From Dimargaris cristalligena (taxonomy: Eukaryota > Kickxellomycota > Dimargaritomycetes > Dimargaritales > Dimargaritaceae): DNA of 57,702 nt. Below the pieces are notes generated by a model, which was not told where the DNA came from, ran no database searches, and was given only the letters and a program-made list of their open reading frames with translations. Made by a program: the position numbers and the translations under genes. The DNA lies in NCBI GenBank assembly GCA_027576995.1, contig JANBQC010000115.1, positions 1 to 57,702 on the forward strand. Direction: 5' to 3'. Below, piece after piece: positions 1 to 12,117 of this stretch. Numbering within the stretch: position 1 is the first letter of the stretch; each line of letters begins with the position of its first letter.

Positions 1-2329
1 TTCAAGGCCAGTATTATAACCTACGTATCGCCTATTTTTATAAAATGTAGCGTTGGCTGACACGGTCTTGAAGAAGTACGAGGAGGCCGAGAAGAACTTC
101 ATCGGCAGTTGCAATAGGTATAATCTTATTCGCCGTATCCGGGAGATGCCCGAGGTTTCGCGATCCAACTTCACCACCTACGCCTACCACGTTGCATCTA
201 CTCCTACCCGACCATACCAAAATTTCCTGGAGTATTTGTTTTACAATCCCGACCACCTCAAAAATGCCGTGACTACATATTCCCAAATTCCAAAGAATAC
301 GACCCCCTTTTACAGTACGCTGTACCGCCGCCGCACATCCGCCTTCGCCAACCGGCTGTATTTATACGCAGAAGCTTGTACCCATCCGGCAATTCCGGCT
401 TTTATCCAACAGAAACATTTCTTCACGGCCTGTTCCTTGACCTGCTTTAATAAGGAGGATATTCTTTCGCTTAGTCGCATCAATAGCTATGTTTCCTACT
501 ATATCCCCTACTATTTCTTTGCCGATGCTTTGAAGTTCACGAATGACTATTTTCTGTCTCGTGACTCCTTTCGTATTGATCCGCATGTAGTACTCTGTGA
601 GGGTTCTTCCTGGGCCACCCTCGACCCTATCGAGCAGAATATTCAACTGGCCGAATCCGCCGAGTTTTTATATCACATTATCACCGTCAAGAAGTCTATT
701 GACGAGCGACTGGCCAGTCATTTTTCATTCATTATCCGCTTCTTTGAAAGACTCCAGACCACGGCGCCCAGTCTTCCCTACTCCGTCCGCTGGATTATCA
801 AACAGCTGTTTCGGTCAGACCTATTCCGTGACCTTCGCACCGATACGGATGACCACGTTTATTTTTTAAAGGCCGCCATCTTTCGCTACGTCGAGATCGC
901 AGTTTCGAGGTATCGCTTATCCCTAGGTAAACAGGTGGATCTAAACATGAACGACTTTTTGATTTTGATTAAATATATATTTAATTACGAAGCCGGTGCC
1001 GCTCCTAATATAACCCTTTTCCAAACAGCAGTTGACAAGATAAGGCCCACTATCTTTGAAAAGGCCAGGGAGGCTCTTGAGATAATTATCGATGTACCCG
1101 ACGCCGAGCCGCCCCCTGAACCTATTCCTGAACCACTCATCGCCATGTATCGTGGCGAGTTCACCAGTAACCCAACTTCTCAGAAAATCCTATGGCAGCT
1201 CTTGGGTCAGTATGATTATATCTTCCCGGAGGTTGATCACCCCAGCTGCCCCTTCTACCAGTCAACTAAATGGAGCAGTCAGGAAATTGCGGACCCCGCC
1301 AGGTTTTACAAGGATGTGCCGATTTCCTGGGCCCATTACTTCGATGTCGCATCCATTCCCCACTCGCCTGGCTATACTTACGTTTTTGATAGAACGCCGA
1401 CGATACCCGCAGGGTACGACGATTTATTATTGCACCCATCTGTCGATAATCCACCGACCTATTTGAGCGACCCAATCATGTCATTCCAGTGGTTGTCATC
1501 TCGACACGCCCACCAGGCGGAGTTGGGTGACCCGCACCTTACCAGTGTCTCGCCCACCAATGCTGAGGCTGACCCCACTCGAGCATTGGTGGTTCACGGT
1601 GGTGACCTGGCACTGGCCATAAAGTACCCGATCCTTGGTTTTCTGAAACGGAAACATGGAGTGTTTAGCATTCTACCCTATATCCAGGGCGGACTTATTG
1701 AACAGCTCGGAACCTATAATCGCAATTTCAAAAATGCGGTGAAAATGTCAGCGACTTATCAAAAGATAATCAGCGCCAAACTTCGACTTCCGCCTTTTCT
1801 CCGCAGGATTACACCCCCGCTGGTCCTACGCTACTACGATTCCTACAAGGCCACCCAACGCCAGGTCTCGATGTTTTCATTCGCTAGCCTCTCCGCCCAT
1901 TTGACGGGTCTCACGCGGCACACCTTGGCATTCCTAATGGAAGCCAACCCCCTCAACCGGCCATGGATCGACCACCGGCTGGTGGAGCTCTACGAATCCG
2001 GAGCCGTTACCAACTCTTACATCTTCGACTGGTCTTTGGCTGACACAACGCCCCAGGTCATGGGCCCCAATCGGCTTGAATTGCGCAATAGCACCTGTAC
2101 CCATGTGGCCAAAATACGGTTAATAACTATTTTCTATGACTTCACTTCTGTGGCCCTTTTCTTGGTTTGTCCAAAGAATTGCTTTACCCCCTTTTCAAGG
2201 GTTCTGCTTTTTAAGGACCAGAATGAGGTGGGCGAGCCGGCGTGGAGGTGGGGAACCTTAGTATTTGATATTACTAAATTCCGCCGATTCTTGAGTCGCA
2301 CAATGCTTTACGAGATTGCTGCAGAATAG
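1..2329 (+). CDS. Unrecognised large protein, 5' partial (last exon)
   Basis: An open frame runs from the window edge region to TAG at 2327-2329 and encodes about 758 residues. I do not recognise a family. The frame has no good ATG at its left end. The bases before it end in a pyrimidine/A-rich stretch closing with TAG at 48-50, which reads as a splice acceptor, so the coding exon probably starts at 51 and the true start lies outside the window. The product is rich in aromatic and hydrophobic residues and looks mostly alpha-helical, with a short proline/glutamate linker near residue 360 (PPPEPIPEP). There is no obvious signal peptide, zinc motif or nucleotide-binding loop. GC-rich third positions resemble the other genes here, which supports real coding. 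It could be a lineage-specific protein. Confidence is high that it is coding and nil about function. Confidence 0.75.
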
Positions 2330-3501
2330 TGGTTTCATTAGATCGCCAATTCCCGCCTTTTAGTTTTCTTTTATTATCCCATCGTATGCGCATTTTCTAT
2401 TTAATTCATTCTCATAGTCTAGTCGCTCTTAGTAAACAATATATCAGTGTTTATTACATTCGCCATTTAGGGACTTGGAATGGGTCACAACACACGCGAT
2501 GGATAGGTAATGGAAACGATGAACCACAGGTAATGGCCAGAGTGGCAAAAAATCGAAAACTTCTTATTATTGTTAGTAGATGCCGTCGACGTTTGTTATT
2601 TTATTGGCGATACTTATTTCGCACAATGGACAAGTCCACGGTCTATAATAGCCGAAAGTCGTCGTGCACGTGTATAAAGAAACACGGCAGGGAATAAATA
2701 TTTGATAGTAACAATGAATAAACTAATAGGGTCGGCTGGTGGGAAGGAATAAAAGGAGAAAGATAGAGAAACACATTTGCACTAGAATTTTTTTCCTTTC
2801 CCCTCTATTGACATCATAAGTTTTTAAAACGAATTATATAGATGGGTGGGTAGATGTTGGAGTGGGGTGGGTTCTTTTCTCGGGAATATATTTAAACCAG
2901 GGGAATTGTACATTGCAATGGTTCAGTAGAATCAAGATGTTCTTAATTTTTAGCATAAATAATATGCTACTGTGGTATTTAAGAGGGTCTTTGAACAGTT
3001 GTTAGTATGGCTTAGCCATATCGAATCGAAAATATGCATAGGATAAATAACCGTACCACGTATAGAGAGCATCAGTTTTTGTGTTAGCAAATAGGCGGTT
3101 GGACATATATTTTGGGTGGCACGGCAATTACTAACTGAATAGTCTACCATTCCGACTGAGGATCTAATACTGGTATTAAACTTATGACTCGCACCATTTT
3201 GTACAATACCTCAGGTTTAAGCTCACCGATGATGGTTGACTACCCCAGCAAACTTGCCATTAAATTTTAACAAGGGAAGCTGATGTATTTCGGCTAACCC
3301 TCTGATAATGCCCAATCATGATGCAACATGCTATTAAGAAGTCCGACTGGGCGAGTGATATTTGCAACATACATTGCAGATTCGCATTCCCAGCCTTGCA
3401 TTCGGAACTCTTCCCCTTTCCTTAATTTTACACCACACCACCTTCTCGCGCTTTAGGCCTATTTGTAATCCCTTCTGGCTTGTCCCGAATCTATTCCCAA
3501 C
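2330..3501. other. Intergenic, no gene seen
   Basis: AT-rich sequence between the orphan gene and the helicase, about 1.2 kb. A 122-codon frame directly after the upstream stop begins at GTG, has no gene-like composition and is taken as 3' untranslated sequence. I see no RNA gene. The last few hundred bases before 3502 should hold the helicase promoter, but no clear TATA element is visible. Confidence 0.5.
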
Positions 3502-5953
3502 ATGACAAGCCCATTCCAGCTCATTGCCCATCAGGCCACCCTTGTCAATCGGGAGCGTACGGTCGAACTCGAAACCAGCAATGCGATACTTGACAATTGG
3601 CCACCGCTCCAACTCCAGAGGCTCGGCCTGGCCCTCATCGGTCTCCACATTACCAGTCTCCGGACGGGCCTCGGTGGCCGCACCCTGTTGGACCTGGAGC
3701 CCGGGTCGGCCGGTGTCGTCCTACCCCCCCACCAGATAAAATCAGGTGATATTGTGGCCCTCGAGGCCTCCCACTCCGGCCAAGTCGCCAAGGGTAGAAG
3801 CAAGGGACCGTCGGCGGGATCAGGTTCAACTTCCGGGAAGAACAAGGACAGCCAGGCAGCGGTGATCACAGGTGTGGTGTACCGGTGCCGCGACGCCAAA
3901 ATCACGGTGTCGACCTCCGATGACATTCCCGGCGACTGGAACGACCGCTGCACAATTAAGAAACTGGCCAATGACATTGCCTTTAAACGCATCATCATGG
4001 CCCTAGCTACTTTGGTACAAAAGGCCCCTTGGGACTTACACCTTCCCACGCCCGGGAAAAGCGGTGGATTGCAAACGATACCCGCCGATTTACTCCGTAA
4101 GCTGCAGGGAGGCGCCTCGTATCCCGGGGATATCGATGGGTCCTATTTAACTCAAGTCCTCCTGGGCCGCCAGGAGCCAAGGTTTGCCATTGAAGGACAG
4201 GACCGAACCCGGTTCCAATTCACCCCCTCGGAATTGGACCGGATACCCATTGACTGGTACGACTCCAATTTAAACGAGTCCCAGCGGCAGGCGGTGCGGT
4301 TCGCTCTAGCAGCCCGGGATGTAGCCCTCATCCATGGGCCGCCGGGTACGGGTAAGACCTACACCCTCGTGGAAATTATCCGCCAGATTGTGGGTAAAAC
4401 GGAGAAGCGGGTGCTCGTCTGTGGTCCCTCGAATATCTCCGTAGATAATCTAGCGGAGCGGCTGGTTAAGGCCCGTGTGCCACTAGTGCGGGTGGGCCAT
4501 CCCGCACGCGTACTTCCATCGTTGGTGGACCACAGCCTCGATGTGGTGGTCAAGTATTCCGATCAGGGATTGCTTTTAAAAGACGTTCGGCAAGACATGG
4601 ATGCCCTGTTGGCGCGTATCGCCAAATGTAAAAAACGGGGGGAGAAATATGAATTGACGCGACAGCTGAAGGAGCTCCGCCAGGAATTCAAGTCCCGCGA
4701 GCGGCGAGTCGTGGCCGAATGCTTAAAGTCGTGCCGGGTGGTGCTATCCACGCTGAATGGGTAAGTCTTACGATTCGATAAGGGTTGTCGGTGGTTGGTT
4801 GATCGTAAAATACCATTGGGAATGGAAGTATAGGAGGCTGGGGTCTGGCTCTATACCTGATTATTTGATTGATTATGTATTTTTTCTATAATGCTTGGCT
4901 ACTAATGGTATGTTTCAATTATTTCCCGCTAATTATATTTCCACCAGGTCGGGAAGCAAGCTCTTGGACCACCAAAACTTTGACGTGGTGATTATCGACG
5001 AAGCCACCCAAGCGCTGGAGGGGGAGTGCTGGATCGCGGCACTCAAGGGTCCCAAGCTTATCCTGGCTGGTGACCACTTACAACTTCCACCGACCGTCAA
5101 GTCCCTAACCAATTTCCCGGAATTCCCTTTGCCAGGGCAGCCAACTGAAGCACCCGCCGAAAACGAGACCCATCGAGCCCTCCCGGGCCTTACGCCTGGT
5201 CCATTGGATACCACTCTCTTTGACCGTTTATTGAGTATGTATGGGCCGACAATTAAGCGCATGTTAAAGGTGCAGTACCGCATGCACGAATCCATCATGC
5301 ACTATTCGTCAGTGTCGCTCTACCATGGGGAGCTAGTCGCGCATCCGTCGGTAGCCAGCCACCTGTTGGCCGACCTAGAGCATGTGACGTCCAACGATGA
5401 TACCTTGGCACCCTTGGTGATGATCGATACGCTGGGGTGCGATATGCCCGAACAGGCCGAGGAGGCGGCTCGGCCTGCGTCGGACACCAGCACTGTAACC
5501 CCGGCATCGCGGTCTATGGGGGCCTTCCTTGATGCCGAATCCAAGCTGAACCAGAGCGAGGCGGACCTGGTGGTACGGCACCTGGAATTGTTAATTGACG
5601 AAGCGGGGGTACTGGCGCAGGACGTGGCGGTCATTTCACCTTACAACGCGCAGGTACGCCTGCTGGCTACTTTGCTCAAGGGCAAGTACCCTGAACTGGA
5701 AATCGGGTCGGTGGATGGGTTCCAGGGGCGGGAGAAGGAAGCGGTGGTGCTAAGTTTGGTGCGGTCCAACGATGAGGGCCAGGTGGGATTCTTGGCGGAC
5801 TACCGGCGGCTGAATGTGGCCATCACGCGCCCCCGGCGGCACTTGTGTGTGGTCGGCGATAGTGAGACTCTGAGCCAGAACAACGCCTTCCTCAAGGGTC
5901 TGTGTGAGTGGATTCAAGACACGGGCGACGTCCACTGTGCGGAAATCTACTAA
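3502..5953 (+). CDS. HCS1: SF1 DNA/RNA helicase, Hcs1/IGHMBP2 family
   Basis: Model: join(3502..4760, 4948..5953), 754 residues. An ATP-dependent 5'-3' helicase of the Upf1-like SF1B group; yeast Hcs1 (DNA helicase A) and animal IGHMBP2 are relatives. The N-terminal 1B-type domain includes LRTGLGGRTLLDLEPG. Walker A is GPPGTGKT at about residue 279. The second exon brings motif II, IIDEATQALEG, at about 437, then LAGDHLQLPPT (motif III), KVQYRMH (IV), SVDGFQGREKE (V) and NVAITRPRR (VI). The intron (4761-4947) has donor GTAAGT and acceptor CCACCAG and splits a glycine codon; joining gives LNGSGSKLLDHQNFDVVIIDE, collinear with the family. The first ATG in the open frame is used, and the N-terminus then aligns with IGHMBP2. 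The zinc-finger and R3H tail of animal IGHMBP2 is absent, as in yeast Hcs1. Confidence 0.92.
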
Positions 5954-6028
5954 AACTGGAATTATATGAGGTTTCTCCCTCCCTCTCTTTCTTGCACAGC
6001 CCTGCCGCATTTGGAGACCCTGTACAAC

Positions 6029-6034
6029 AATAAA
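6029..6034 (+). terminator. Candidate polyadenylation signal of the helicase gene
   Basis: AATAAA lies about 75 bases after the helicase stop codon in a T/C-rich to AT-rich transition, a usual place for a fungal 3'-end signal. It is a short, common motif, so this is only suggestive. Confidence 0.35.
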
Positions 6035-6314
6035 CATGATTTACCTACTTGCGGCTCCCTGCCCCAAGTGTCTTTGGTAGAGTAGAAAGCGTACGTAAGC
6101 CCGAACTAGTTAGGAGTTATTAGGATTTATGTCCGCCAAGTCCCTGTGCGCCAAGCTCTGACTGGTGGAATTTCGAGAAATGCACCCACGGCCAACCAGC
6201 AATTCTACAGAAGGATGCCCCGGTGGTAAATAATGATGTTCTGGAACTCCATATAGAATACTCTTCCCAGAGTTGCAGCAGCGCCAAGACCAGCCCCTTG
6301 TTATTTCCCCTTGC

Positions 6315-6322
6315 TATATAAA
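6315..6322 (+). promoter_or_regulatory. Candidate TATA box
   Basis: TATATAAA lies about 165 bases before the ATG at 6481, inside a C/T-rich stretch typical of fungal promoters. No transcription data are available. Confidence 0.4.
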
Positions 6323-6480
6323 CCCTGGTCCTGCTCTCCAACCTTACGGTTATCATCACTCGCTCCAGCCAACCCACTTTATTCTATTTCGGATACCATT
6401 ATTTGACACTACCAAGTTCCTATTTTTTACTTAGCGGATTATTTTAGGGTCATTTCACCTTGTCAAATTATTTATCCACC

Positions 6481-7757
6481 ATGGCTTGTTCTTACAAACG
6501 GTCGTCCAACAGTCTCCCCAACATCCAGAGTGGGTCGAATCGTAGCGCCTACCCCAGCTCGGCCGACAAATTCCCCGGCGATACGAAGTGCACTCCAGCC
6601 TGCCGCTTGCATGGCGACCATGGCAACAGCAGTGGGAGCAGTAGCAGTAGCAGTGACAGCGACAGCGACGGCGAGGCAGAACCCCACTCCCAGCCGCAAC
6701 CCCATTCCATCCCCAACCAAAGTCGCGGTATCAATGAACTAGCGGGTACCGAAAACCTGTGTCGCAAACACCAAAAGCGAGAATACCTGCGCCTGAAATT
6801 AGCGCAAAAAAGGGACTGGCGCGACCAGAAGCGGTGCGATAAGCGGGACCGCCGGGACCAAAGGCGTAGTGATAAGTGGGCGCGACGGGACCAGAAACGG
6901 TCCGATAGGCACCTGCGCAAGGACCTCAGGCACCGTGGTGGAAGTGAGGGATTCTGCCCCATTGGTCTGCTGACTCGTCTGCCGGTTATTTCAATGGTGG
7001 TGAACCAACTCCGGCTCAGGTCGGCGGCCCTGAGTGACCGGGCGGTGGCTGCCAAGCCTGACCCGGTATCTCTTCACCCATCGCCTCAACAACCCCAACC
7101 CTACAGGGAATCCCCTTCGGCCACCATGCCCAGCCCGACAAAAGACGACCATTTTTCCAAGGGCCCGCCCCCGTCGTTTCCCGAATCCCATATTTACAAT
7201 AACGTAAGTGGCTAATTCAACATGCTGTAGATACAATAATACATCCCCTATACCAGCTCTATGTCTTGTCTTTGACCCCTCATATCACTCACTCCCCATC
7301 ATGCAATCGGGTATTTCTCCCTCTCTCTGTATCTGCATACCCTATATAATAGATTATTGAAGAGGTCCTGAACAATACTAGCAACGGTTCCCAGCAGCCC
7401 TTCCACAGCGCCGACCCTTATCAGCAGATGGCCCTGTTCCACCAACAGGCGTACTTGGCCCCGGGCGGCCTCACTCGTTCCATCGACAATCCCGTGGCCA
7501 GTCTTTCTCCCGATATCCTAGCGGGGGCCGCGGCTATGGAAGCCCTCCGTTCATCCACCGAACGCGGGTCAGGGCCCGGTGACCGGAAATTTAAGATCCA
7601 GCTGATGAGCGGCGCCATCTCCGAGGCCTTTGTCCTCTTGGCCCACCAGCCCCCGCCCTACCCGGGCCTGGACCCCGATGAACAGCAGCGGAAAGTAGTC
7701 CACTTGGCCGCCCGGGCTGCGGCTCAGTTGGCGGACCTCCCCGAATCCTACAAATAG
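6481..7757 (+). CDS. Orphan protein with tandem 11-residue charged repeats
   Basis: Model: join(6481..7203, 7353..7757), 375 residues. Family not recognised. The ATG at 6481 has an optimal context (CCACCATGG); a longer reading back to 6460 would begin at TTG and is rejected. The intron (7204-7352) has donor GTAAGT after YNN and acceptor ATAATAG, phase 0. The N-terminal third is low-complexity serine/aspartate (about residues 46-60). Residues about 110-153 consist of four 11-residue units with the core RRDQKRSD, encoded by 33-base units at 6808-6939. They are strongly basic/acidic and would form a charged helix and a likely nuclear signal. The middle is proline/serine-rich. The second exon ends in a compact alanine-rich segment (FKIQLMSGAISEAFVLLAHQ) that may be the folded part. 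It lies convergent to the UBP2-like gene. Confidence 0.7.
6808..6939 (+). repeat. Four tandem 33-bp units inside a coding exon
   Basis: Units start at 6808, 6841, 6874 and 6907 and stay in frame, each encoding 11 residues. The first three share the pattern RRDQ(K/R)R(S/C)D; the fourth is diverged. They show unequal duplication within the orphan gene. Confidence 0.8.
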
Positions 7758-8473
7758 GATGCGCCCAGAAGTCCGCAACATTATTTGGTCTATATATTCC
7801 CTCTTCTGTATTTTATGTATTGGGCTTGGATTTTCCGGCATATTTTATCTTTTCGGCCACAAATGCAGTTGCATAACTCCTTGCTTGGCCTTTTTCGTAA
7901 TAAATACCAATACAGTGTTTATCCACATTATTTTTAGATGTGAGTTATTCAATTGAAACGTATAGGGAGTTTAGCCTAGAGAGGCCCAGCCCTGAAAAGC
8001 AATGTTTCAGTATCGAGTTAGGGGATCAAGAATAGCGATGGTTAGGTAGAAAGCTTCACGCATAATGCCATTGGTTCTGTTATAGAAGTGCCCTTAGTAT
8101 AGCACGCAGTTCGTTGGTCTGGTATTAGCCTCAACATGGGGGCGGCTGACAGTATACTGGCGGGTAAAGAATGGGGGAGAGAGACGCTAATTGGCTTACT
8201 ACCCCATAGCCACACATCCGAAAGAGCGACCATCTTGCCCGTCCGCGCTAAATAATAAGGTAGTGCTGGGTGTGCGAATTTTGCAATGATGGGAGAACGT
8301 AAGCGAAATGATGGGTCCGAGATAAATTTATCCATTGGAGGTCATGGAACCCTAATAAATGCAAATGCCCCGTATCCAACAAAGGAGAGGGTCCTGAACT
8401 TTTATTACTCTGGTGGGTAGAGTATACCTCCACGGAAAGTGCATATTCAGGGTAGGAGTGGAGAGGGGGGAGT
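7758..8473. other. Convergent intergenic region, no gene seen
   Basis: About 720 AT-rich bases between two 3' ends. An AATAAA at 7899-7904 could serve the upstream gene. Short frames here lack gene-like composition. Confidence 0.5.
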
Positions 8474-11400
8474 TTATGCCACCGATTGAGTCAGTTCAGT
8501 AAGCCGATCGTCCCGCACGTATACAATCAGATAGGGGTTCGCATTGGACCCCGTCGTATCGGCGAATACTTCCTGGGCGGCGTCCACCGGCGTGACGGTA
8601 GAGTCGTTGTATTTGAACCAACGCTCATGCACGTGGTCCCGAATGTAAATCCAGTAATGCCCGTAGGAGGCCTCACCCCGGTGCATAAACACGGCATGGG
8701 CCCGGTAGGGGACGTCCGTCAGGTCCTTGAACACGTCCTTGAGTTCCGTTTCCCAAGTTGTCCGCCGGGATTCGTGGTCCCGGCGCTGGGTCTCGAGGGA
8801 TTCGTACACCAGTTCTAGGTTGGCGATGGGGTCATCGAATTCGTGGGCACCTAGATTGGGAATTTCGGCCTGCCCTGTACCAGTCTGATCGGGCTCACTG
8901 ATGTCGACTAGTGGAGCTAGTTCCGAGAAGCCGTATGACGAAGCAATCACCGGCGGGCTGGCTAAGCGCTCTCGCTCGGCCTTGAGATAGCTAATGGTCG
9001 TTTTTAGCATATCAGGGACTTCGGTTGAGGTGCCCTAATAAAGGCGGGGTATGTGCAATGGGTCCAAAGATGGCGAGATGATATTTGAGTATATAGTAGC
9101 CAATCTGGCAGTAGTCAGTACAAACCACCTGGCCAAATAATGTCTTGATTACCAAGAAAGATGAGTTAGGTACGGGGGAGGGGAGGTACTAGCAAATTAA
9201 TAATCCTCCCTTCCCTCGCTTTTCAACGGTTAGTCCATAGATTATATAAATAATCAAATACAACCAAATTACGGCATCCTCGCACTCCTATACTTACCGG
9301 CTGCTTTAAAATCCGATCAATCGCCTCGGTGGCGTCCTGTATCCGCTGTTTCAACTCGGCCACCCGGTCCTTACGGTCGGTGAGCGCCGCCTGCCTTTCC
9401 GCCAGGTACCGATCGAGGTAAATGACAGGTTCGAACGCAATGTAGGCATTATTCTTATACACACGACCGCGCTGTACATCGAACTGCACCCGTTGGATTT
9501 GGATCTGAAGGAACTGGGGCAAGTGATCGGCATATACTTCGCGGGTCGCTTGGGTCCCGGCGTAGGCCACCTGGGACTGGCCAAAGTAGGTGTCCAAGCC
9601 GCCATAAAGGTCCTGGCCCATTTCCGCTTGGATAATTAGATGGCTGAACAGTTCCGGCTTCGTGGTATGGACCGTTCGGTCCGTCCGGGGATCGTGGTAG
9701 GAGAGGGATTGGTCCGTGACGCCGAAAAATAACCGCCGGATCAGATTGGCGTCCGGTTTGCGAGGGTCTTCGTGAGGTTCCAATGTGAATTCGGGTTCGG
9801 GTTTGGCGGGGTCCGGCGGAGTCCCTTGGGATGGGTCGGCCTGAGTGAAGTTAGCGGCCGAGTCTTTCTGATCGCCCGGGTCTTCTTTGGAATCGACCGG
9901 AATGAGCGGCACTTCGTAGACTCCGGGTTTAAGTCCTGTTTCGAGAACATACATAATATTCTCCATGCATTCGGTGACATCCTGCTGCCGCCCAAAGAGC
10001 ATCTGGTTGGAAGCGGGTGTGGTGATCAGTACCTTAGTGGGTCGCGCAGGCAAGGGCGGAGGTGGTGGGCGAGTGATTGGGGCCTCGGGGGCCTGTTGCT
10101 CAGTGGTTGCGGGTATGGGTTCGCTTACCGACTCAGGCTGCACGGTGAATCTTACCCTTTTCTGGGAACTTCCTTCGTCGTCGGATTCCATCGCCAAGGA
10201 GGACTCGCTGTGTGAGTTTTCCTGGGCTACTGTATTCGGTTGTTCGGTTGGGTCCACATCCATACTGTCGCTTTCAGCTTCCGATAGACCCGGAGAGGCA
10301 TGGATGGAGGAGGGGGAGCCATCAGCTGAATCCTTGGCCGTAGGAGAGAGAGGAGCCGGAGTAGGGATCGGGGCAGTAGCCGGCCCAAACACCGGGTCAG
10401 ATGGGGGTGACTGGGTGGAGTTGGTCTGGCTCATTTCCTCGCGCACATTAGTCAGGGACTGCCGCGCCAATTCACGGTCGGGGCGAATGGCGGGTTGGGC
10501 GGTATCTTGCAAATTCTGGAATAAATCGCGGAGCCGATCGACGAAACTCAATGAATTATCGACTTCCTGGGCCACCACCGGCCGCTTACCGTCTCGGTGA
10601 CCCAACTCCCGTTCCGTATTCCACAGCGCCTCGTTCCCAAGCACGGCCGCCCGCAGGGGTAAAATGGTGAAGTAGTACTGCAGGAGGGAATTGAGGTAAC
10701 ACGTGTTGCCGATGTTTTCCAGACCCGCGGGGACCGTGCGGTGGCCGTCGAGTTCCCGGATGAGTTCGTCAAAGGCGGCGTCTCCCCCTACCTGGAGGAA
10801 TTTTTCCAGGGGTAGGCTCGATCGACTGGCTGCCAGGATCTGCATTTGGGCGAAGGCATGGTCCGCCCGCTGGGGCTCTTCCTGGAGGATGGTCCGGTAC
10901 TGACAGGCGAGTTCATAGTCGGATATTTTGGTCGCATCGGCACCGAAAAATTTATAGGCATTTTGGATGTCGGTGGCGGTATAATGGTGGGCGATTCGTT
11001 CCGACTCGATGATAGTGCGTAGTAAGTCGCTCGACCTGGCCAGGCTCAGGTCGTACAGGGCGTCCAAATACCGTGGAATGCCCGCCGGGTCCTCCTGGAT
11101 CAGGATCCGGTAAGCCCAATTGAGTACGGTGTCATCCATATCATTGACACAGCCTAGGGTCGTATAACAGGTCAGTGGGTCACCATCGGCGGATTGACCC
11201 GAACTACCGCCACCACCTCCACCACTCTTTTTAGGATAGGAAGCGACTCCCAAGGCCTTTTGGAGGGCTACCTTGGCTTCGGAACACGGGTATTTCGAGT
11301 GCTCGGCCCCGTGGTGTAGCCTACGGTGTAATTGGTCCACATGGACAGCTAACTGTTCCTGGGCCCGCTGCAAATCCGCCCGGGCGGTATCGTTCAATTC

Positions 11401-12117
11401 CGGGGGGTAGAGGTGTGTGGCGCGGAGTTCGAACCCCATGGCTTCAAAAAGGGCCAAGCTGGCAGGGTGGAGACCCACCCGTTCCCGGAAGGATTTGTTC
11501 TTGGTGTTGATGGCCCGCCCATTACCCCGTAAAGCATCCGAAATGTAAATCAGGAAGATTTCCAAACAGCGCCCCAGATGCTGCGCGGCCTCACTGGCCA
11601 AGGCTTGGGGGTGGTCGGGGTTGGTCGACTCGACCCGAGACCGCTCGAGGGCCGTTAGGACGGATGTGGGAATGATGGGCAGGGCCAACTGAACAGTAGC
11701 GGAGAATGCGCATTGGCAACAGCTGACGGTAATAGCATGGGGTAACCCGGGTTGGGACGGGACCGTGGTAGTCGTAGAAGGGGATATCGCCGAAGTCGAA
11801 GTCGAAGCTAGGGGCTCGGTGGCCCAATGGAAATGGTGGGTGGGACCCTCACTACAGCCGGTAGACACTGTGGAGCCGGAACGATGGGACGGGTGGTTAA
11901 GTCCCGGGTTAGTGCAAGTGATGGTTAGGGTCTGGTCACAGGTACTACATAGCGCTCGGAAGGGCCGGCCCAGGTTGTTGGAGGCCGGGGCACTACCTCG
12001 GTCTTCCGTGGAAGGTAGGACTTGGTAGAAGGTATGGCGATGGGGGATGGGGCCCAGCTGCCAAGCCGGGAGGAATTCCCGAACGAAGAAAGGGGCGGTG
12101 CCGCGCCGATGGTCCAT
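8474..12117 (-). CDS. UBP2: Ubiquitin carboxyl-terminal hydrolase, Ubp2 family
   Basis: Model on the minus strand: exon 1 12117..9298, exon 2 9034..8474, 1126 residues (yeast Ubp2 is 1272). A cysteine deubiquitinase; Ubp2 trims Lys63-linked chains and works with the ligase Rsp5. The N-terminal part (HRRGTAPFFVREF, a pair of CxxC motifs) and the middle helical segments resembling RPT repeats (YKFFGADATKISDYELACQY) match the Ubp2 layout. The Cys box GNTCYLNSLLQYY puts the nucleophile at C473; the His box GHYWIYIRD in exon 2 puts the base at H1066. The intron (9297-9035) has donor GTAAGT after KQP and acceptor TATTAG, phase 0; without it the catalytic His would be lost. Between the two boxes is a long proline/serine/glutamate-rich insert (about residues 540-700), probably disordered. 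A GGGGGG-coding tract occurs near residue 300. Confidence 0.92.

Larger units (their letters stand above)
5954..6480. other. Intergenic, downstream of helicase and promoter of next gene
   Basis: About 530 bases. It holds a polyadenylation-type AATAAA soon after the helicase stop and a TATA element before the next gene, listed separately. Nothing else is recognisable. Confidence 0.5.

Noticed and set aside
2329..2697. A 122-codon frame right after the first gene
   Set aside because: Starts at GTG overlapping the previous stop, AT-rich, no domain; best explained as 3' untranslated sequence.
9965..10600. A 211-codon frame on the plus strand inside UBP2
   Set aside because: Antisense shadow of the GC-rich low-complexity UBP2 insert; composition mirrors the real frame.
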